NCBI GenBank assembly: GCA_025058515.1
Contig: JANXDW010000041.1
Location: forward strand, 1-33,231
From: Aigarchaeota archaeon
GTDB taxonomy: Archaea; Thermoproteota; Nitrososphaeria_A; Caldarchaeales; Wolframiiraptoraceae
Direction of reading: 5' to 3'
Length of the DNA: 33,231 bases
Below are positions 1-8,813 of the stretch, in pieces. The position numbers and the translations under genes were made by a program. How positions within the stretch are numbered: position 1 is the first letter of the stretch; the number at the start of each line of letters is the position of its first letter. The notes beneath the pieces are model-generated. The model was not told where the DNA came from and searched no databases. It worked only from the letters and a program-made list of their open reading frames with translations.

Positions 1-78
1 GTAATAGTGAGAAGAGAAGGATGTATTAATCTAACCAATCTTGCTAAATCTCTTTATCCAGAAGATTATACTTTGTAG
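1..78 (+). CDS. 3' end of an unidentified gene (partial)
   Basis: The first frame is open from base 1 to a TAG at 76-78 and encodes 25 residues ending in LAKSLYPEDYTL. It would be the C-terminal tail of a plus-strand gene that starts outside the window, running convergently into the ABC ATPase gene whose stop is 38 bases away. Codon use (AGA, ATA, CTA) matches neighbouring genes. The fragment is too short to identify a family, and an open frame of this length can arise by chance. Confidence 0.45.
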   Translation, partial: VIVRREGCINLTNLAKSLYPEDYTL

Positions 79-116
79 AATAGTGGTTTCCAATCTATAA
101 CGAGAACATACATCTA

Positions 117-1079
117 TTATTCATAGAGCCAACATCTTACAATATGATTGTCACCAACCTTAATATCAGGAGGCTCTTTCTCACTACAGATAGATTTTGC
201 AAATGGACACCTCGTATGGAATCTACATCCACTTGGAGGTTTCACAGCGCTAGGTATCTCTCCTATCGATTCTACCCCAGCTGGTTTTATCTTTTCATCT
301 TCACTACTAAGAGTAGGTATTGAAGATAAAAGCATCTGAGTATATGGGTGCATTGGAGATCTGAAGAATTCTTCTGTAAGAGCTTCTTCATATACTTTGC
401 CTAAATACATTATCATAACTCTATGAGATATGTTCCTAACTACACCGAGGTCATGGGTGATTAGAAGATATGTTAATCCTAACTCTTTCTGGATCTTTAT
501 CAATGTATTTAATACTTTTGCTTGTGAAGAAACGTCAAGAGCAGATGTAGATTCATCAAGTATTATGAAAGAGGGGTTTGAAGCTAATGCTCGTGAAATA
601 GCTACTAGCTGTTTTTCTCCACCTCCTAGCTCATGAGGATATTTAAACATGTATTCATCGCTTAACCCTACATACTCTAATAGTTCTGAAACTCTCTCAT
701 ATACTCTCTTCTTATCAACTACTCTATGTATCATTAATGGTAGGCTAATTATGTCCTTTACCATCCGCTTTGAGTTTAGAGATGTTCCAGGATCTTGGAA
801 TACTATCTGTATATCTTTCTTTAATTCAAGAGGTCTCTTCTTAATCGGTATCGATAGATCGTATCTACCTTTATAGATTAATTTGCCTTCATCAGGTGTA
901 TAGAACCCCATTATTACATGTCCTGTAGTAGTCTTGCCTGAACCAGATTCTCCAACTAATGCTAGCGTTTCACCATATCTTATCGAAAAGTTAACCCCAT
1001 CTACTGCTTTAACAATTCCTTCTCTTGTAGCAAAGTACTTTCTCAGGTTTAAAACATTTAGAATGTTATTGTCTAGCAT
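117..1079 (-). CDS. dppF: Dipeptide/oligopeptide ABC transporter ATP-binding protein (DppF/OppF type)
   Basis: One of two cytoplasmic ATPases that drive uptake of peptides or similar small solutes through the permease pair encoded upstream. The 320-residue protein has a Walker A motif GESGSGKTT at about residues 43-51, a Q-loop in FQDPGTSLN, an ABC signature reading LGGGEKQ instead of LSGGQ, and Walker B FIILDEST. The C-terminal oligopeptide-transporter extension carries the Cys motif CRFHTRCPFAKSIC. It is the last gene of a five-gene run (racemase, dppB, dppC, dppD, dppF), 7 bases after dppD, and a GAGGAG site overlaps the dppD stop. The substrate cannot be read from the ATPase. The nearby hydantoinase genes suggest peptides, cyclic amides or pyroglutamyl compounds, which is inference. 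Confidence 0.93.
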   Translation of the reverse strand: MLDNNILNVLNLRKYFATREGIVKAVDGVNFSIRYGETLALVGESGSGKTTTGHVIMGFYTPDEGKLIYKGRYDLSIPIKKRPLELKKDIQIVFQDPGTSLNSKRMVKDIISLPLMIHRVVDKKRVYERVSELLEYVGLSDEYMFKYPHELGGGEKQLVAISRALASNPSFIILDESTSALDVSSQAKVLNTLIKIQKELGLTYLLITHDLGVVRNISHRVMIMYLGKVYEEALTEEFFRSPMHPYTQMLLSSIPTLSSEDEKIKPAGVESIGEIPSAVKPPSGCRFHTRCPFAKSICSEKEPPDIKVGDNHIVRCWLYE

Positions 1080-1086
1080 GTTCTCC

Positions 1087-2055
1087 TCAACCGTATAAAT
1101 GACAACAAGTTATATGTTCTTTATTAAGCTCTATTGGCTCAGGCTTAATAGTATTGCACTTACTCATCGAATATGGACATCTCGGAGCGAATCTACAACC
1201 AGCAGGTGGATTTCTATAATCTGGTAATTTACCTTTTATTCCTTCGCTTATACCTTTTGAACTAAGCCTTGGAGCACTTGAGATCAATATCTGGGTGTAA
1301 GGATGTTTAGGTTTCTCGAAGAGTTCTTTTGTTGAGGCTTCCTCCATTATATCGCCAGCGTATAGTACATATGCTCTATCAGTCATCTGATAAACCATAC
1401 CTAAAGCATGTGAGACTAAGATAGCACTCAAATTCTTCTGAATTACTAGATTATGTATCAATTTTAGTATCTGGTCTTGAATTGTTACATCAAGATTTGT
1501 TGTCGGCTCATCTGCAAGTAGAAGCTTTTCTGCAGAAGTTAGAGCCATAGCTATCATTACTCTCTGCCTCATCCCACCGCTCAACTGGAATGGATACGAG
1601 TTCAAGACCCTTTCAGGATCTGGAAGCTTTACATCAGTGAGCATCTTCAAAGCTTCATCATAGAGTTCTTGCTTAGATGGATTGCGACCTTCACTAATCA
1701 TCTTATACTTCAGTATATCATACAGTTGGTCTTTAACCTTGAATACTGGGTTTAGAGCTGCCATAGGATCTTGGAATATCATCCCTACTTCTCTCCTCCT
1801 AATCTCAGCTAGCTTACTCTCTCCCAAATTTAAGATATCTTTACCATCATACTTTATCTCTCCTCTGATTATCATACCGTTCAAGGGAAGTATCTTTAAT
1901 ATTGATTTTAGAAGTGTTGTTTTACCACTTCCAGATTCTCCGATGACCCCGACTCTTTCCCCTCTTCTAACTCTCAACCAGACGCCATTCAATACTTTAA
2001 ATACGTACCAGTAGCTTTTATAATGAACATGGAGATTAGTTAATTCGAGCAACAT
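1087..2055 (-). CDS. dppD: Dipeptide/oligopeptide ABC transporter ATP-binding protein (DppD/OppD type)
   Basis: The second ATPase of the peptide-type importer, expected to form a heterodimer with the DppF homologue under the DppB/DppC membrane pair. At 322 residues it has Walker A GESGSGKTT (residues 39-47), Q-loop FQDPMAALNPVF, a canonical signature LSGGMRQRV, Walker B LLLADEPTTNLD, and the C-terminal CRFAPRCPYSMSKC motif of the family. The start ATG follows the dppC stop by two bases, with a GGTG ribosome site inside the last dppC codons, so the two genes are probably translationally coupled. The assignment as DppD/OppD rather than DppF/OppF rests on gene order and closer sequence type. Confidence 0.93.
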   Translation of the reverse strand: MLLELTNLHVHYKSYWYVFKVLNGVWLRVRRGERVGVIGESGSGKTTLLKSILKILPLNGMIIRGEIKYDGKDILNLGESKLAEIRRREVGMIFQDPMAALNPVFKVKDQLYDILKYKMISEGRNPSKQELYDEALKMLTDVKLPDPERVLNSYPFQLSGGMRQRVMIAMALTSAEKLLLADEPTTNLDVTIQDQILKLIHNLVIQKNLSAILVSHALGMVYQMTDRAYVLYAGDIMEEASTKELFEKPKHPYTQILISSAPRLSSKGISEGIKGKLPDYRNPPAGCRFAPRCPYSMSKCNTIKPEPIELNKEHITCCHLYG

Positions 2056-2057
2056 TT

Positions 2058-2957
2058 CTATTCACCTGCGAAGATGTCTCTTATCCCATCTCCAAGCAAG
2101 TTAAATGAAAGTATAATCAAGATTATCCCCATAGCTGGACCTAAGCTCATCCACCAATATTCTGGTAAATACTTACTGTATTCTGAAACCATCGTTCCTA
2201 GGTCAGGTGTTGGAGGTTGTGCTCCAAGACCTACGAAGCTTATCGCTGCACCTATCAAGATAACCCATCCAGCATCTAGAGTCACCTTTGTAAGTATTGT
2301 ACCTAACTCTATCGGTAGTAGCTCTTTAAAGATTATGTGAGATGTCGAGGCACCTTGAGCTTCAGCAGCAAGTATAAATGGTTCATTTCTAATAGAAGTT
2401 GTCATTGAATATGTTAGCTTTACATACCATGGCCACCACATTAATGAAACCGCCATCATCGCGTTGAATATATTTGGTTCAAGAATGGAGGCTATTGAGA
2501 GAGCAAGGACTAGAGGTGGAAGGGCTATAAATATATCTGATAATCTTACTATTAATGTTTCTATGAAGGTTCCTCTATAGTATCCTGCTATTAAACCTAA
2601 TACAACTCCAGTAGGTACTACAAGTGATAGAACTAGTCCGATCATCATGAAAGCGTATCTAAATCCAAAGATCACTCTACTGAAGACATCTCTACCATAC
2701 ATATCTGTTCCTAGAAGATGGTCGAGAGATGGAGGTTTATAGGCATCTCTAAAATTAATGTATAGTCCAGCATGTGAGGGGTATGGAGCAACATATTCAG
2801 CGAAAGCTGCTACGAAAAAGAGTATCAAAACCATCGATAAACCTAAAATAGATAACTTACTCTGCTTAAACCTAAACCACATCCTTCTCAAATTTTCTCT
2901 CTTAATCTTCTTCTCAAGCTCTAGATATCTTAATTCGAGGTCAGCTTCTCTTCCCAT
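2058..2957 (-). CDS. dppC: Dipeptide/oligopeptide ABC transporter permease (DppC type)
   Basis: Inner half of the membrane channel of a peptide-type ABC importer. The protein of 299 residues starts with a basic cytoplasmic segment, then a first membrane helix at about residues 33-54, the family motif HLLGTDMYGRDVFSRV, and further helices. The EAA coupling loop reads EAQGASTSHIIFKELLP and contacts the ATPases. An AGAGGTGA ribosome site lies five bases before the ATG, and the gene begins 4 bases after the dppB stop. The length and motif order are those expected of DppC/OppC. Nothing is missing. Confidence 0.93.
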   Translation of the reverse strand: MGREADLELRYLELEKKIKRENLRRMWFRFKQSKLSILGLSMVLILFFVAAFAEYVAPYPSHAGLYINFRDAYKPPSLDHLLGTDMYGRDVFSRVIFGFRYAFMMIGLVLSLVVPTGVVLGLIAGYYRGTFIETLIVRLSDIFIALPPLVLALSIASILEPNIFNAMMAVSLMWWPWYVKLTYSMTTSIRNEPFILAAEAQGASTSHIIFKELLPIELGTILTKVTLDAGWVILIGAAISFVGLGAQPPTPDLGTMVSEYSKYLPEYWWMSLGPAMGIILIILSFNLLGDGIRDIFAGE

Positions 2958-2961
2958 TTTT

Positions 2962-4011
2962 TCACCTCTTGTGTTTTACTCTTGGGTCAAGAACTGAGAC
3001 AAGCAACTCTATTAATATCGATGCTAACGTGTACGCTATCCCTATAACTAAAACTACTCCAACAATAGCATTTAGATCTTTTCTCAACATAGCCGTGATC
3101 CCATATCTTGAGAGTCCAGGCCAATTGAAAATCAATTCGACTAGGAAAGCGTTGCCCAACATAGATGCCATGTCTAAAGTCATTACGGTTACAGTAGGTA
3201 TCATAGAAGGTTTGAGAGCGTATTTAAAGAATATTATACTTTGTGGAATACCGTGGGAATAGAGATTCAAGATATAGTCTTTGTTTATATTTTCTATAAG
3301 ATTAGCTCTAAGGATTCTTGCTTCTTGCGCTATACATCCTATCGCAAGGGATAATGAAGGTATTATTAAATGTCTTATACCATCTATGAAAGCATTAATG
3401 TTTCCCGCCAATAATGAATCAACAGTAATTAAACCAGTGATACGTTTAACTTCTATGCCTAAGCTAAGCCTTCCATAAGCTGGGAGAAGATCCAACCAGT
3501 TAGCTAGTACAAGTTGTAGAATTATAGCCCAAACGAACGCAGGTATAGCTATGCCTGCATAAGCAAATATTCTAACAAAATTATCAATGAGAGAGTTTGG
3601 CTTTCTACCACTGAGGACTCCTAATATAAATGCTCCTGCTACATCTATTATAAGTGTGAAGATTATTAACTCGATGGTAGCTGGGAGAAATTCTAAGATA
3701 TCTGTAGCTACATCTCTAAATGTTACTAGAGATACTCCTAGCTTACCGTGAAAGACATCTACGAGCCAGTAATAGTATTGAATATAGATAGGTTCATTTA
3801 ATCTTAAAAGCGCTCTATATCGTTCTACAACGTCTTCAGGAGCTCTAGGACCCAGTGCAAGTCTCGCAGGATCTCCAGGGAGAACTCTAGCTATAGCAAA
3901 TATCAGTATCGAGAGACCGAATAATGTAACAATACTATAAGTTGTCCTCTTAAAATAGAAGTTATCTACCACCTTTTGTAATAACTTTCTCAACCGCATC
4001 TCTTCAATCAA
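2962..4011 (-). CDS. dppB: Dipeptide/oligopeptide ABC transporter permease (DppB type)
   Basis: Partner permease of DppC. It contains an N-terminal helix followed by the family hallmark RVLPGDPARLALGPRAPEDV, about six hydrophobic segments, and a divergent EAA loop around SHGIPQSIIFFKYALKPS. The frame opens with TTG at 4011, while an ATG at 3999 (codon 5) would give a more usual MRLRKLL beginning. A GGAGGG lies 12 bases before the TTG and 24 before the ATG, so the TTG is slightly better supported. A TATA-like TTTATAAC on the minus strand near 4043-4050 could give the transporter genes their own promoter downstream of the racemase gene. Confidence 0.92.
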   Translation of the reverse strand: MIEEMRLRKLLQKVVDNFYFKRTTYSIVTLFGLSILIFAIARVLPGDPARLALGPRAPEDVVERYRALLRLNEPIYIQYYYWLVDVFHGKLGVSLVTFRDVATDILEFLPATIELIIFTLIIDVAGAFILGVLSGRKPNSLIDNFVRIFAYAGIAIPAFVWAIILQLVLANWLDLLPAYGRLSLGIEVKRITGLITVDSLLAGNINAFIDGIRHLIIPSLSLAIGCIAQEARILRANLIENINKDYILNLYSHGIPQSIIFFKYALKPSMIPTVTVMTLDMASMLGNAFLVELIFNWPGLSRYGITAMLRKDLNAIVGVVLVIGIAYTLASILIELLVSVLDPRVKHKR

Positions 4012-4072
4012 TATATCTTCTAACCCTCCAAGTAATGTAGAAGTTATAAAGATAGATTTTATGCTCCACTTT

Positions 4073-4822
4073 TCATATTATTTCCTCTAAATTCCATGAG
4101 AGTATTTCAGAAGTTGGTGGAGACTCATAACTGCATATCTTACTATGACTCCATCCACAGAGCTTCTTCGCCTCGACCAGTAGCTCAGCATGTTTCAACG
4201 AAGCGATTATGGGATCTATTACGGGGATCTTATACTTTTCCTGAACTACTTTATAGAATCCGAAGAAAACTGTACACCCTAATATGATTACCTCAGCTCC
4301 TTCTTGTATGCTTTCCTCCACAGCCTTGTATAATCTTCTCTCAGTATCTTTCTCATCTTTATGTAGATCATATACTCCTAAACCTACATCTTTAAATGAT
4401 GTCAACCTATCCACCAACCCATACTCTTTCACTCTATTCATCATTAATGGTATCCATTTCTTTCTACCGACTATTATTGCAAACTTCTCTCCAAGTGATA
4501 GTGCAAGAGTTGTTGAAGATTCTAGAGGGGCTGTTACGATTATGTTACCTACTTCTCTAGCTTCTTTTAAACCTGGATCATAGAAACACCCAATAATGCA
4601 AGCATCGTATCCTTCCTTCTCTGCTTTTCTAACTTCTTTCAATATTTGAGGTATAACAATAGCATCGTAAGAATAGTATTCTAAGTGTTTTGGACCTTTT
4701 GAGAGAGATGTTACATGGAGAACGTTGTCTGGATTCTTGTACTGTTCTAAATACTCTTTCATAGGTTTATCGAATACGTCCGTCCCTACTGGGTTTATGT
4801 AAAGTATTTTACCCAATCTCAC
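4073..4822 (-). CDS. Asp/Glu/hydantoin racemase family protein
   Basis: A cofactor-independent racemase or epimerase of the Asp/Glu racemase superfamily, closest in motif pattern to hydantoin racemase (HyuE). The two catalytic cysteines are visible: Cys79 in IIGCFYDPGLKEAREV and Cys183 in VIILGCTVFFG. At 249 residues the length fits. The N-terminus KILYINPVGT matches the usual first strand. The frame begins at GTG 4822, but TTG at 4816 is preceded at 7 bases by GGGGTG and would start directly before KILYINP, so it may be the true start. It sits between the solute-binding gene and dppB, all in one direction and opposite a hydantoinase A/B pair. A role in racemising a hydantoin or related cyclic amide before ring opening is inference from this context. 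Confidence 0.85.
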   Translation of the reverse strand: MRLGKILYINPVGTDVFDKPMKEYLEQYKNPDNVLHVTSLSKGPKHLEYYSYDAIVIPQILKEVRKAEKEGYDACIIGCFYDPGLKEAREVGNIIVTAPLESSTTLALSLGEKFAIIVGRKKWIPLMMNRVKEYGLVDRLTSFKDVGLGVYDLHKDEKDTERRLYKAVEESIQEGAEVIILGCTVFFGFYKVVQEKYKIPVIDPIIASLKHAELLVEAKKLCGWSHSKICSYESPPTSEILSWNLEEII

Positions 4823-4885
4823 ACACCCCTAAAAAATATAAAGTGAAGATTGAGATAAGTCTTCACTCTTAGAATATATCCTACT

Positions 4886-6655
4886 TCACTTAGGCATCTT
4901 CTCTGGAAATACTTGGAACCATCTAAAGTCCATCTCGTACTCTGCTATTGGGATGATCTCTCCTCTAGCTGCTGGATAATCGATGTAATCTGCTTGATAA
5001 GCTCTTAGAACAACGTGTTCATACAGGTAAAGCGATGGATAAAGTTCTATTATCTTCTCTTGTATCTTATAGTATTTCTGTATTCTTTGATTATAATCTA
5101 TTGTGCCTAGAGCATCTTCTATCATAGCATCTATCTCTGGGTCCATCAACCATTCTCCCTGCTCCCAAGTACCTGTAGAATGTGAGTGGTATCGTGAAGA
5201 TAGTAGCGATCCTGCTTCAGCATAATGCGCCATTACGAATATGGATACAGCGTTAGGCGTAGTGTCCATCTTAGTCATACCCTCTACTACAGATAACCAA
5301 GGCACTTTCACAACATTAACCTTCAAGCCTATTTCCTCCATATTTACTTTGAACAATAATGCTACTCTCTCCTCCCACGGTACCTCAGCAATCCACCAAT
5401 ACTCAATCGGATACTTATCTAACTCACCCCAATACTTAGACTTCTTCAATTCTTCTTTCGCTGCTTCAATATTTCTCTCAATTGGCTTCAGACCTGGATG
5501 TGCTCCTGGAAGTATGCTTGTTACAGGACCGCTTGCTCTTTTTTCATAAGGCATAATGTCTTTTATAGCCGACTCGTAATCAAATGCTAAAGCTATCGCT
5601 TTCCTTACATGGATGTCATCAGTAGGCGGCTTCTTCGTATGCAGCATTATGTAAAATGTTAAGGCTTGTGGAATCTTTGCGATTTTCACACCCGGTATCT
5701 TAGCCATAGCTTCATAATTCTCTAGAGGCTGCCATTGATCAGTGATCTCTAATTGTCTCTTCTCGATCATTGTACGTATTGTCGTAGGCTCGGTGAATCC
5801 GTACATTATTACTTTTGTAGGAGCATTTGGTGCAGTCTCACCCCAATAATTATCGAATTTAACAAGTGTTACAGATTCTCCTCTCTTATATTCATGTAAC
5901 TTGTATGGTCCTGACCCTGCATCCATCTCACCCTTCATCAACCATGTCTTTCCATAGTCTTTCATCTCACCATAGGGTCCTTCAGCTAGATTCTTCTTTA
6001 CTAATTCGCTGTCTACAATATATAGTCTAATAAGCGTTATTAAGAATGGTCCAAATGGTTTAGTTAAAACTATCTGTACAGTATAATCATCGAGTGCTCT
6101 GGTCTTCTCAAGATCTACGTAAGGTTTAAACAAGTAACCATATCCTTCACCGATAACAATCATTCTCTTTAAAGAGAATACTACATCTTCTGCTTTAAGT
6201 TCTCTACCACTATGGAACTTAATACCTTTTCTTAAATAGAATTTCCATGTCAAGCCATCTGGAGAAACTTCCCATCTCTCTGCAACATGAGGTTTAACAG
6301 TGCCTTCTTTCGTAGGATAAACTAAAGTATCATATACATTGATGAAGTATGCAGAGCTTGCTTCATCTGATCCGACTGCTGGATCCATATATGGAACATT
6401 AGCAAAAGAGACTCTTAGTAACCGTTCTTTCGGCGGAGTCGGAGTAGTAACTGTAGTTGGTGTAGGTGTAGGAGTCGGAGTAGTTACAGTAGTGGGTGTA
6501 GGCGTAGTAGGTGGTGTAGTAACGGTTTGAGGAGCTGGACCAGTAGCTAAAAAGGCAGCTACTGCTATTAAAGCTATTAACACAACTACTATAACAATTA
6601 TAGCTGGTTTACTAATAGCGTATTTACACCTATGTACAGTTTTTACATTATTCAT
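4886..6655 (-). CDS. Peptide/oligopeptide ABC transporter substrate-binding protein (SBP family 5)
   Basis: Extracytoplasmic receptor of the DppBCDF importer. The 589-residue protein has a basic N-terminus, one hydrophobic signal-anchor at about residues 17-39, a Thr/Pro-rich stalk at about 42-75, then a family 5 solute-binding domain with YDTLVYP, VAERWEVSPDGLTWKFYLRKGIKFHSGRELKAEDV-type sequence and the long C-terminal lobe. There is no lipobox Cys, so the membrane helix and stalk probably tether it outside the cell, as in many archaeal binding proteins. The ATG at 6655 lies 26 bases from the centre of a TATA element on the minus strand, which implies a leaderless mRNA. It is the first gene of the minus-strand operon and is divergent from hyuA. 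Confidence 0.93.
   Translation of the reverse strand: MNNVKTVHRCKYAISKPAIIVIVVVLIALIAVAAFLATGPAPQTVTTPPTTPTPTTVTTPTPTPTPTTVTTPTPPKERLLRVSFANVPYMDPAVGSDEASSAYFINVYDTLVYPTKEGTVKPHVAERWEVSPDGLTWKFYLRKGIKFHSGRELKAEDVVFSLKRMIVIGEGYGYLFKPYVDLEKTRALDDYTVQIVLTKPFGPFLITLIRLYIVDSELVKKNLAEGPYGEMKDYGKTWLMKGEMDAGSGPYKLHEYKRGESVTLVKFDNYWGETAPNAPTKVIMYGFTEPTTIRTMIEKRQLEITDQWQPLENYEAMAKIPGVKIAKIPQALTFYIMLHTKKPPTDDIHVRKAIALAFDYESAIKDIMPYEKRASGPVTSILPGAHPGLKPIERNIEAAKEELKKSKYWGELDKYPIEYWWIAEVPWEERVALLFKVNMEEIGLKVNVVKVPWLSVVEGMTKMDTTPNAVSIFVMAHYAEAGSLLSSRYHSHSTGTWEQGEWLMDPEIDAMIEDALGTIDYNQRIQKYYKIQEKIIELYPSLYLYEHVVLRAYQADYIDYPAARGEIIPIAEYEMDFRWFQVFPEKMPK
6436..6507 (+). repeat. 36-bp tandem repeat coding for a Thr/Pro stalk
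   Basis: Two near-identical units starting at 6436 and 6472 (each opening GAGTCGGAGTAGT) repeat with a 36-bp period, followed by a weaker third. In the minus-strand reading they encode 12-residue TPTTVTTPTPTP-like units in the linker of the substrate-binding protein. The repeat stays in frame, so it is a spacer that can change length by whole units. Confidence 0.75.
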
Positions 6656-6672
6656 GATATCTTATGGATAGT

Positions 6673-6688
6673 CAGTGATATATAACTG
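6673..6688. promoter_or_regulatory. Near-palindrome over the binding-protein promoter (candidate operator)
   Basis: CAGTGATATATAACTG is a 16-bp inverted repeat with a single mismatched pair, centred on the TATA element of the minus-strand substrate-binding gene, inside the 98-bp space between two divergent starts (6655 and 6754). A regulator bound here would block TBP. The function is inferred from position only. Confidence 0.4.
6678..6685 (-). promoter_or_regulatory. TATA box of the substrate-binding protein gene
   Basis: Reads TTATATAT on the minus strand. Its centre is about 26 bases from the ATG at 6655, the usual archaeal TATA-to-start-site distance, so transcription should begin at the start codon. 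Confidence 0.6.
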
Positions 6689-6719
6689 TTATTTTAATTT
6701 CATAAATATACCAAACAAT

Positions 6720-6727
6720 ATTTATAT
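6720..6727 (+). promoter_or_regulatory. TATA box of the hyuA gene
   Basis: ATTTATAT with its centre about 30 bases before the ATG at 6754. The earlier in-frame ATG at 6730 lies only a few bases past this box and could not be in the transcript if the box is used, which is the reason for preferring 6754. Confidence 0.55.
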
Positions 6728-6753
6728 GTATGGTTGAATATGTCTGTAGTACT

Positions 6754-8808
6754 ATGGGATATCGTGTTGGTATTGATATAGGTGGTGCTTTTACAGACTT
6801 AGTAGCTTACGATGATGAAACTGGAGATTTCGTATGGGTTAAGGATGAGACAACACCTCAGGATCCATCTATCGGAGTCTTAAATACTATAATAAAAAGT
6901 AAGGTAGATTTTTCTAAAGTCTTTTCAATAATACATGGTCAGACACTAGTAATTAACACTATCATAGAGAGAAAAGGTGCTAGGGTAGGATTGATTACTA
7001 CTAAAGGGTATAGAGATGTACTTGAACTTCAGAGGTCGAATAGAAGAGATATGTATAATTTTAGATACAAGAAACCTGCATCACTCGTACCTAGATATCT
7101 TAGAATTGAAGTAGAAGAACGGACGATGGCTGATGGAAGTATCTTAATACCGTTAAATGAAAAAGATGTTAAAGAAGCTATCAACAAGCTTCTAAAAGAA
7201 GAAGTTGAAAGTATTTGTATCAGCTTCATAAATTCTTATGCTAATCCATTGAATGAGGTTAAGGCAGGTGAGATAGCTCGTCAGATGACTGATCTACCAG
7301 TTACTTTAAGCCATGAAATAATACGTGAATGGCGAGAATATGAAAGAACTGTTACAGCTGTACTAAATGCTTACGTAAAACCTAAACTTGAAACTTACTT
7401 AGAAAAACTAGAGAAAGAATTTGTCAAAAGCGGATTTAAGAGGATACCACTCGTTATGCTCTCAAGTGGAGGAACAGCTACTTTTGACTTTGCTAAAAAA
7501 TTCCCAATATATACTGTTGAATCCGGTCCGATAGCAGGAGTCATCGGTGGAATTTACTTAGCGAAATTAATTGGAGAGAAGAATGTCATAATCTTGGATG
7601 GGGGAAGTACGACGACAAAAGCAAGCTTGGTTGAGAATCTTATCCCAAGAGTACATACTGAGTACCATGTAGAGAGAACGAGGTTTACAACAGGTTATCC
7701 AGTAAAAGTTCCAGTAGTTGATATATTCGAGATCGGTAATGGTGGGACAAGTATTGCTTGGATCGATGAGATCGGTAACTTAAGAGTAGGACCTAAAGCT
7801 GCTGGCGCATATCCTGGACCAGCATGTTATGGGAAAGGTGGGAAAGAAGCAACTGTTACAGATGCCTATGTAGTAAACGGTTTGATCAATCCAGAATATC
7901 TTCTAGGTGGTGCAATGAAGATATACAAAGAACTGGCTGTTAAAATTATCAAAGAAAAGGTTGCCGACCATTATAATATATCTGTAGAAGAAGCTGCAGA
8001 AGGAATAATAAAACTAGCTAATGAAAATGCAGCTTACGCTATTAGAGTAGTCTCTGTTCAAAGAGGTTATGATCCTAGAGATTTCACTTTGATAGCACAC
8101 GGTGGGTCAGGTCCAATGTTTGCACCATTTATATCAGAAGAACTAGAGATTAAGAAGATCGTTATACCCGTTATACCTCCTGGCGTGTTCAGTGCATGGG
8201 GCATGTTGACAACAGATATCAGGCATGACTTGATATTCACAGAGATCGTTAGACTTGATAAGGAGAAAGCGGTAGAGAGGATAAATACTATCTATAAAGA
8301 GTTAGAAGAAAGAATCTTGAATATCTTCAAGGAAGAAGACTTTGACGTAAGAGAGGTTATAACACTAAGATATGCTGATATGAGATACTACGGTCAAGAA
8401 CATACAGTTAAAGTACCTATTCTAAGCGGATATATAGATAGTTCAGGGATCAATACTATTATAGAGAGATTCCACGAATATCATGAAAGAGCTTATGCAT
8501 TTAGATTAACGAGTCCAGTGGAGATAGTTAACTTCCACATAGTTGGAGAATATAAAGTTAAGAAATTCGAATTAAAAGAACTTAATAACAAGACATACTC
8601 GAGAGATGATGCAATTATGTATGAGAGAGAAATATACATCAATGGAAAACATCTAGAGGTACCTGTCTACAATAAGCAGAAATTATCGCCTAATATCACT
8701 ATAGATGGTACAGCTATAATTGAAGACCCTACGTCTACGGTATTAGTATTAAGCTCGCAGAAAGCTGTAGTAGATAAGTATGGTAATGTAAATATCTTGA
8801 GGAGGTGA
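6754..8808 (+). CDS. hyuA: Hydantoinase/5-oxoprolinase family, subunit A
   Basis: ATP-dependent amide-ring-opening enzyme subunit (N-methylhydantoinase A/5-oxoprolinase A type), expected to work with the B subunit encoded next. An actin-like ATPase fold is indicated by GIDIGGAFTDL near the N-terminus, then GHQTLVINTIIERKG-type sequence, LSSGGTATF, ESGPIAGVIGG, a phosphate-2 motif LDGGSTTTK, GNGGTSIAWID, and AYPGPACYGKGG. The usual phosphate-2 motif in this family is DxGGTSTD, so DGGSTTTK is divergent. The frame is open from ATG 6730 (692 residues). The promoter position and the start of the conserved MGYRVGIDIGG segment favour ATG 6754 (684 residues). Its substrate (hydantoin, N-methylhydantoin, 5-oxoproline or another cyclic amide) cannot be settled from sequence alone. 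Confidence 0.92.
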   Translation: MGYRVGIDIGGAFTDLVAYDDETGDFVWVKDETTPQDPSIGVLNTIIKSKVDFSKVFSIIHGQTLVINTIIERKGARVGLITTKGYRDVLELQRSNRRDMYNFRYKKPASLVPRYLRIEVEERTMADGSILIPLNEKDVKEAINKLLKEEVESICISFINSYANPLNEVKAGEIARQMTDLPVTLSHEIIREWREYERTVTAVLNAYVKPKLETYLEKLEKEFVKSGFKRIPLVMLSSGGTATFDFAKKFPIYTVESGPIAGVIGGIYLAKLIGEKNVIILDGGSTTTKASLVENLIPRVHTEYHVERTRFTTGYPVKVPVVDIFEIGNGGTSIAWIDEIGNLRVGPKAAGAYPGPACYGKGGKEATVTDAYVVNGLINPEYLLGGAMKIYKELAVKIIKEKVADHYNISVEEAAEGIIKLANENAAYAIRVVSVQRGYDPRDFTLIAHGGSGPMFAPFISEELEIKKIVIPVIPPGVFSAWGMLTTDIRHDLIFTEIVRLDKEKAVERINTIYKELEERILNIFKEEDFDVREVITLRYADMRYYGQEHTVKVPILSGYIDSSGINTIIERFHEYHERAYAFRLTSPVEIVNFHIVGEYKVKKFELKELNNKTYSRDDAIMYEREIYINGKHLEVPVYNKQKLSPNITIDGTAIIEDPTSTVLVLSSQKAVVDKYGNVNILRR
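8801..8806 (+). promoter_or_regulatory. Shine-Dalgarno site that sets the hyuB start
   Basis: GGAGGT in the last codons and stop of hyuA. It is followed by 7-8 bases and then ATG at 8814. The in-frame GTG at 8805 overlaps this site and so cannot use it, making 8814 the likely start and coupling hyuB to hyuA termination. Confidence 0.75.
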
Positions 8809-8813
8809 AGAAG

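Noticed and set aside
6436-6530. Regular repeats considered as a CRISPR array
   Set aside because: The units are directly adjacent with no unique spacers, and they encode a Thr/Pro linker in frame.
8805-8813. GTG 8805 as the hyuB start
   Set aside because: It overlaps the GGAGGT ribosome site, which is correctly spaced for ATG 8814.
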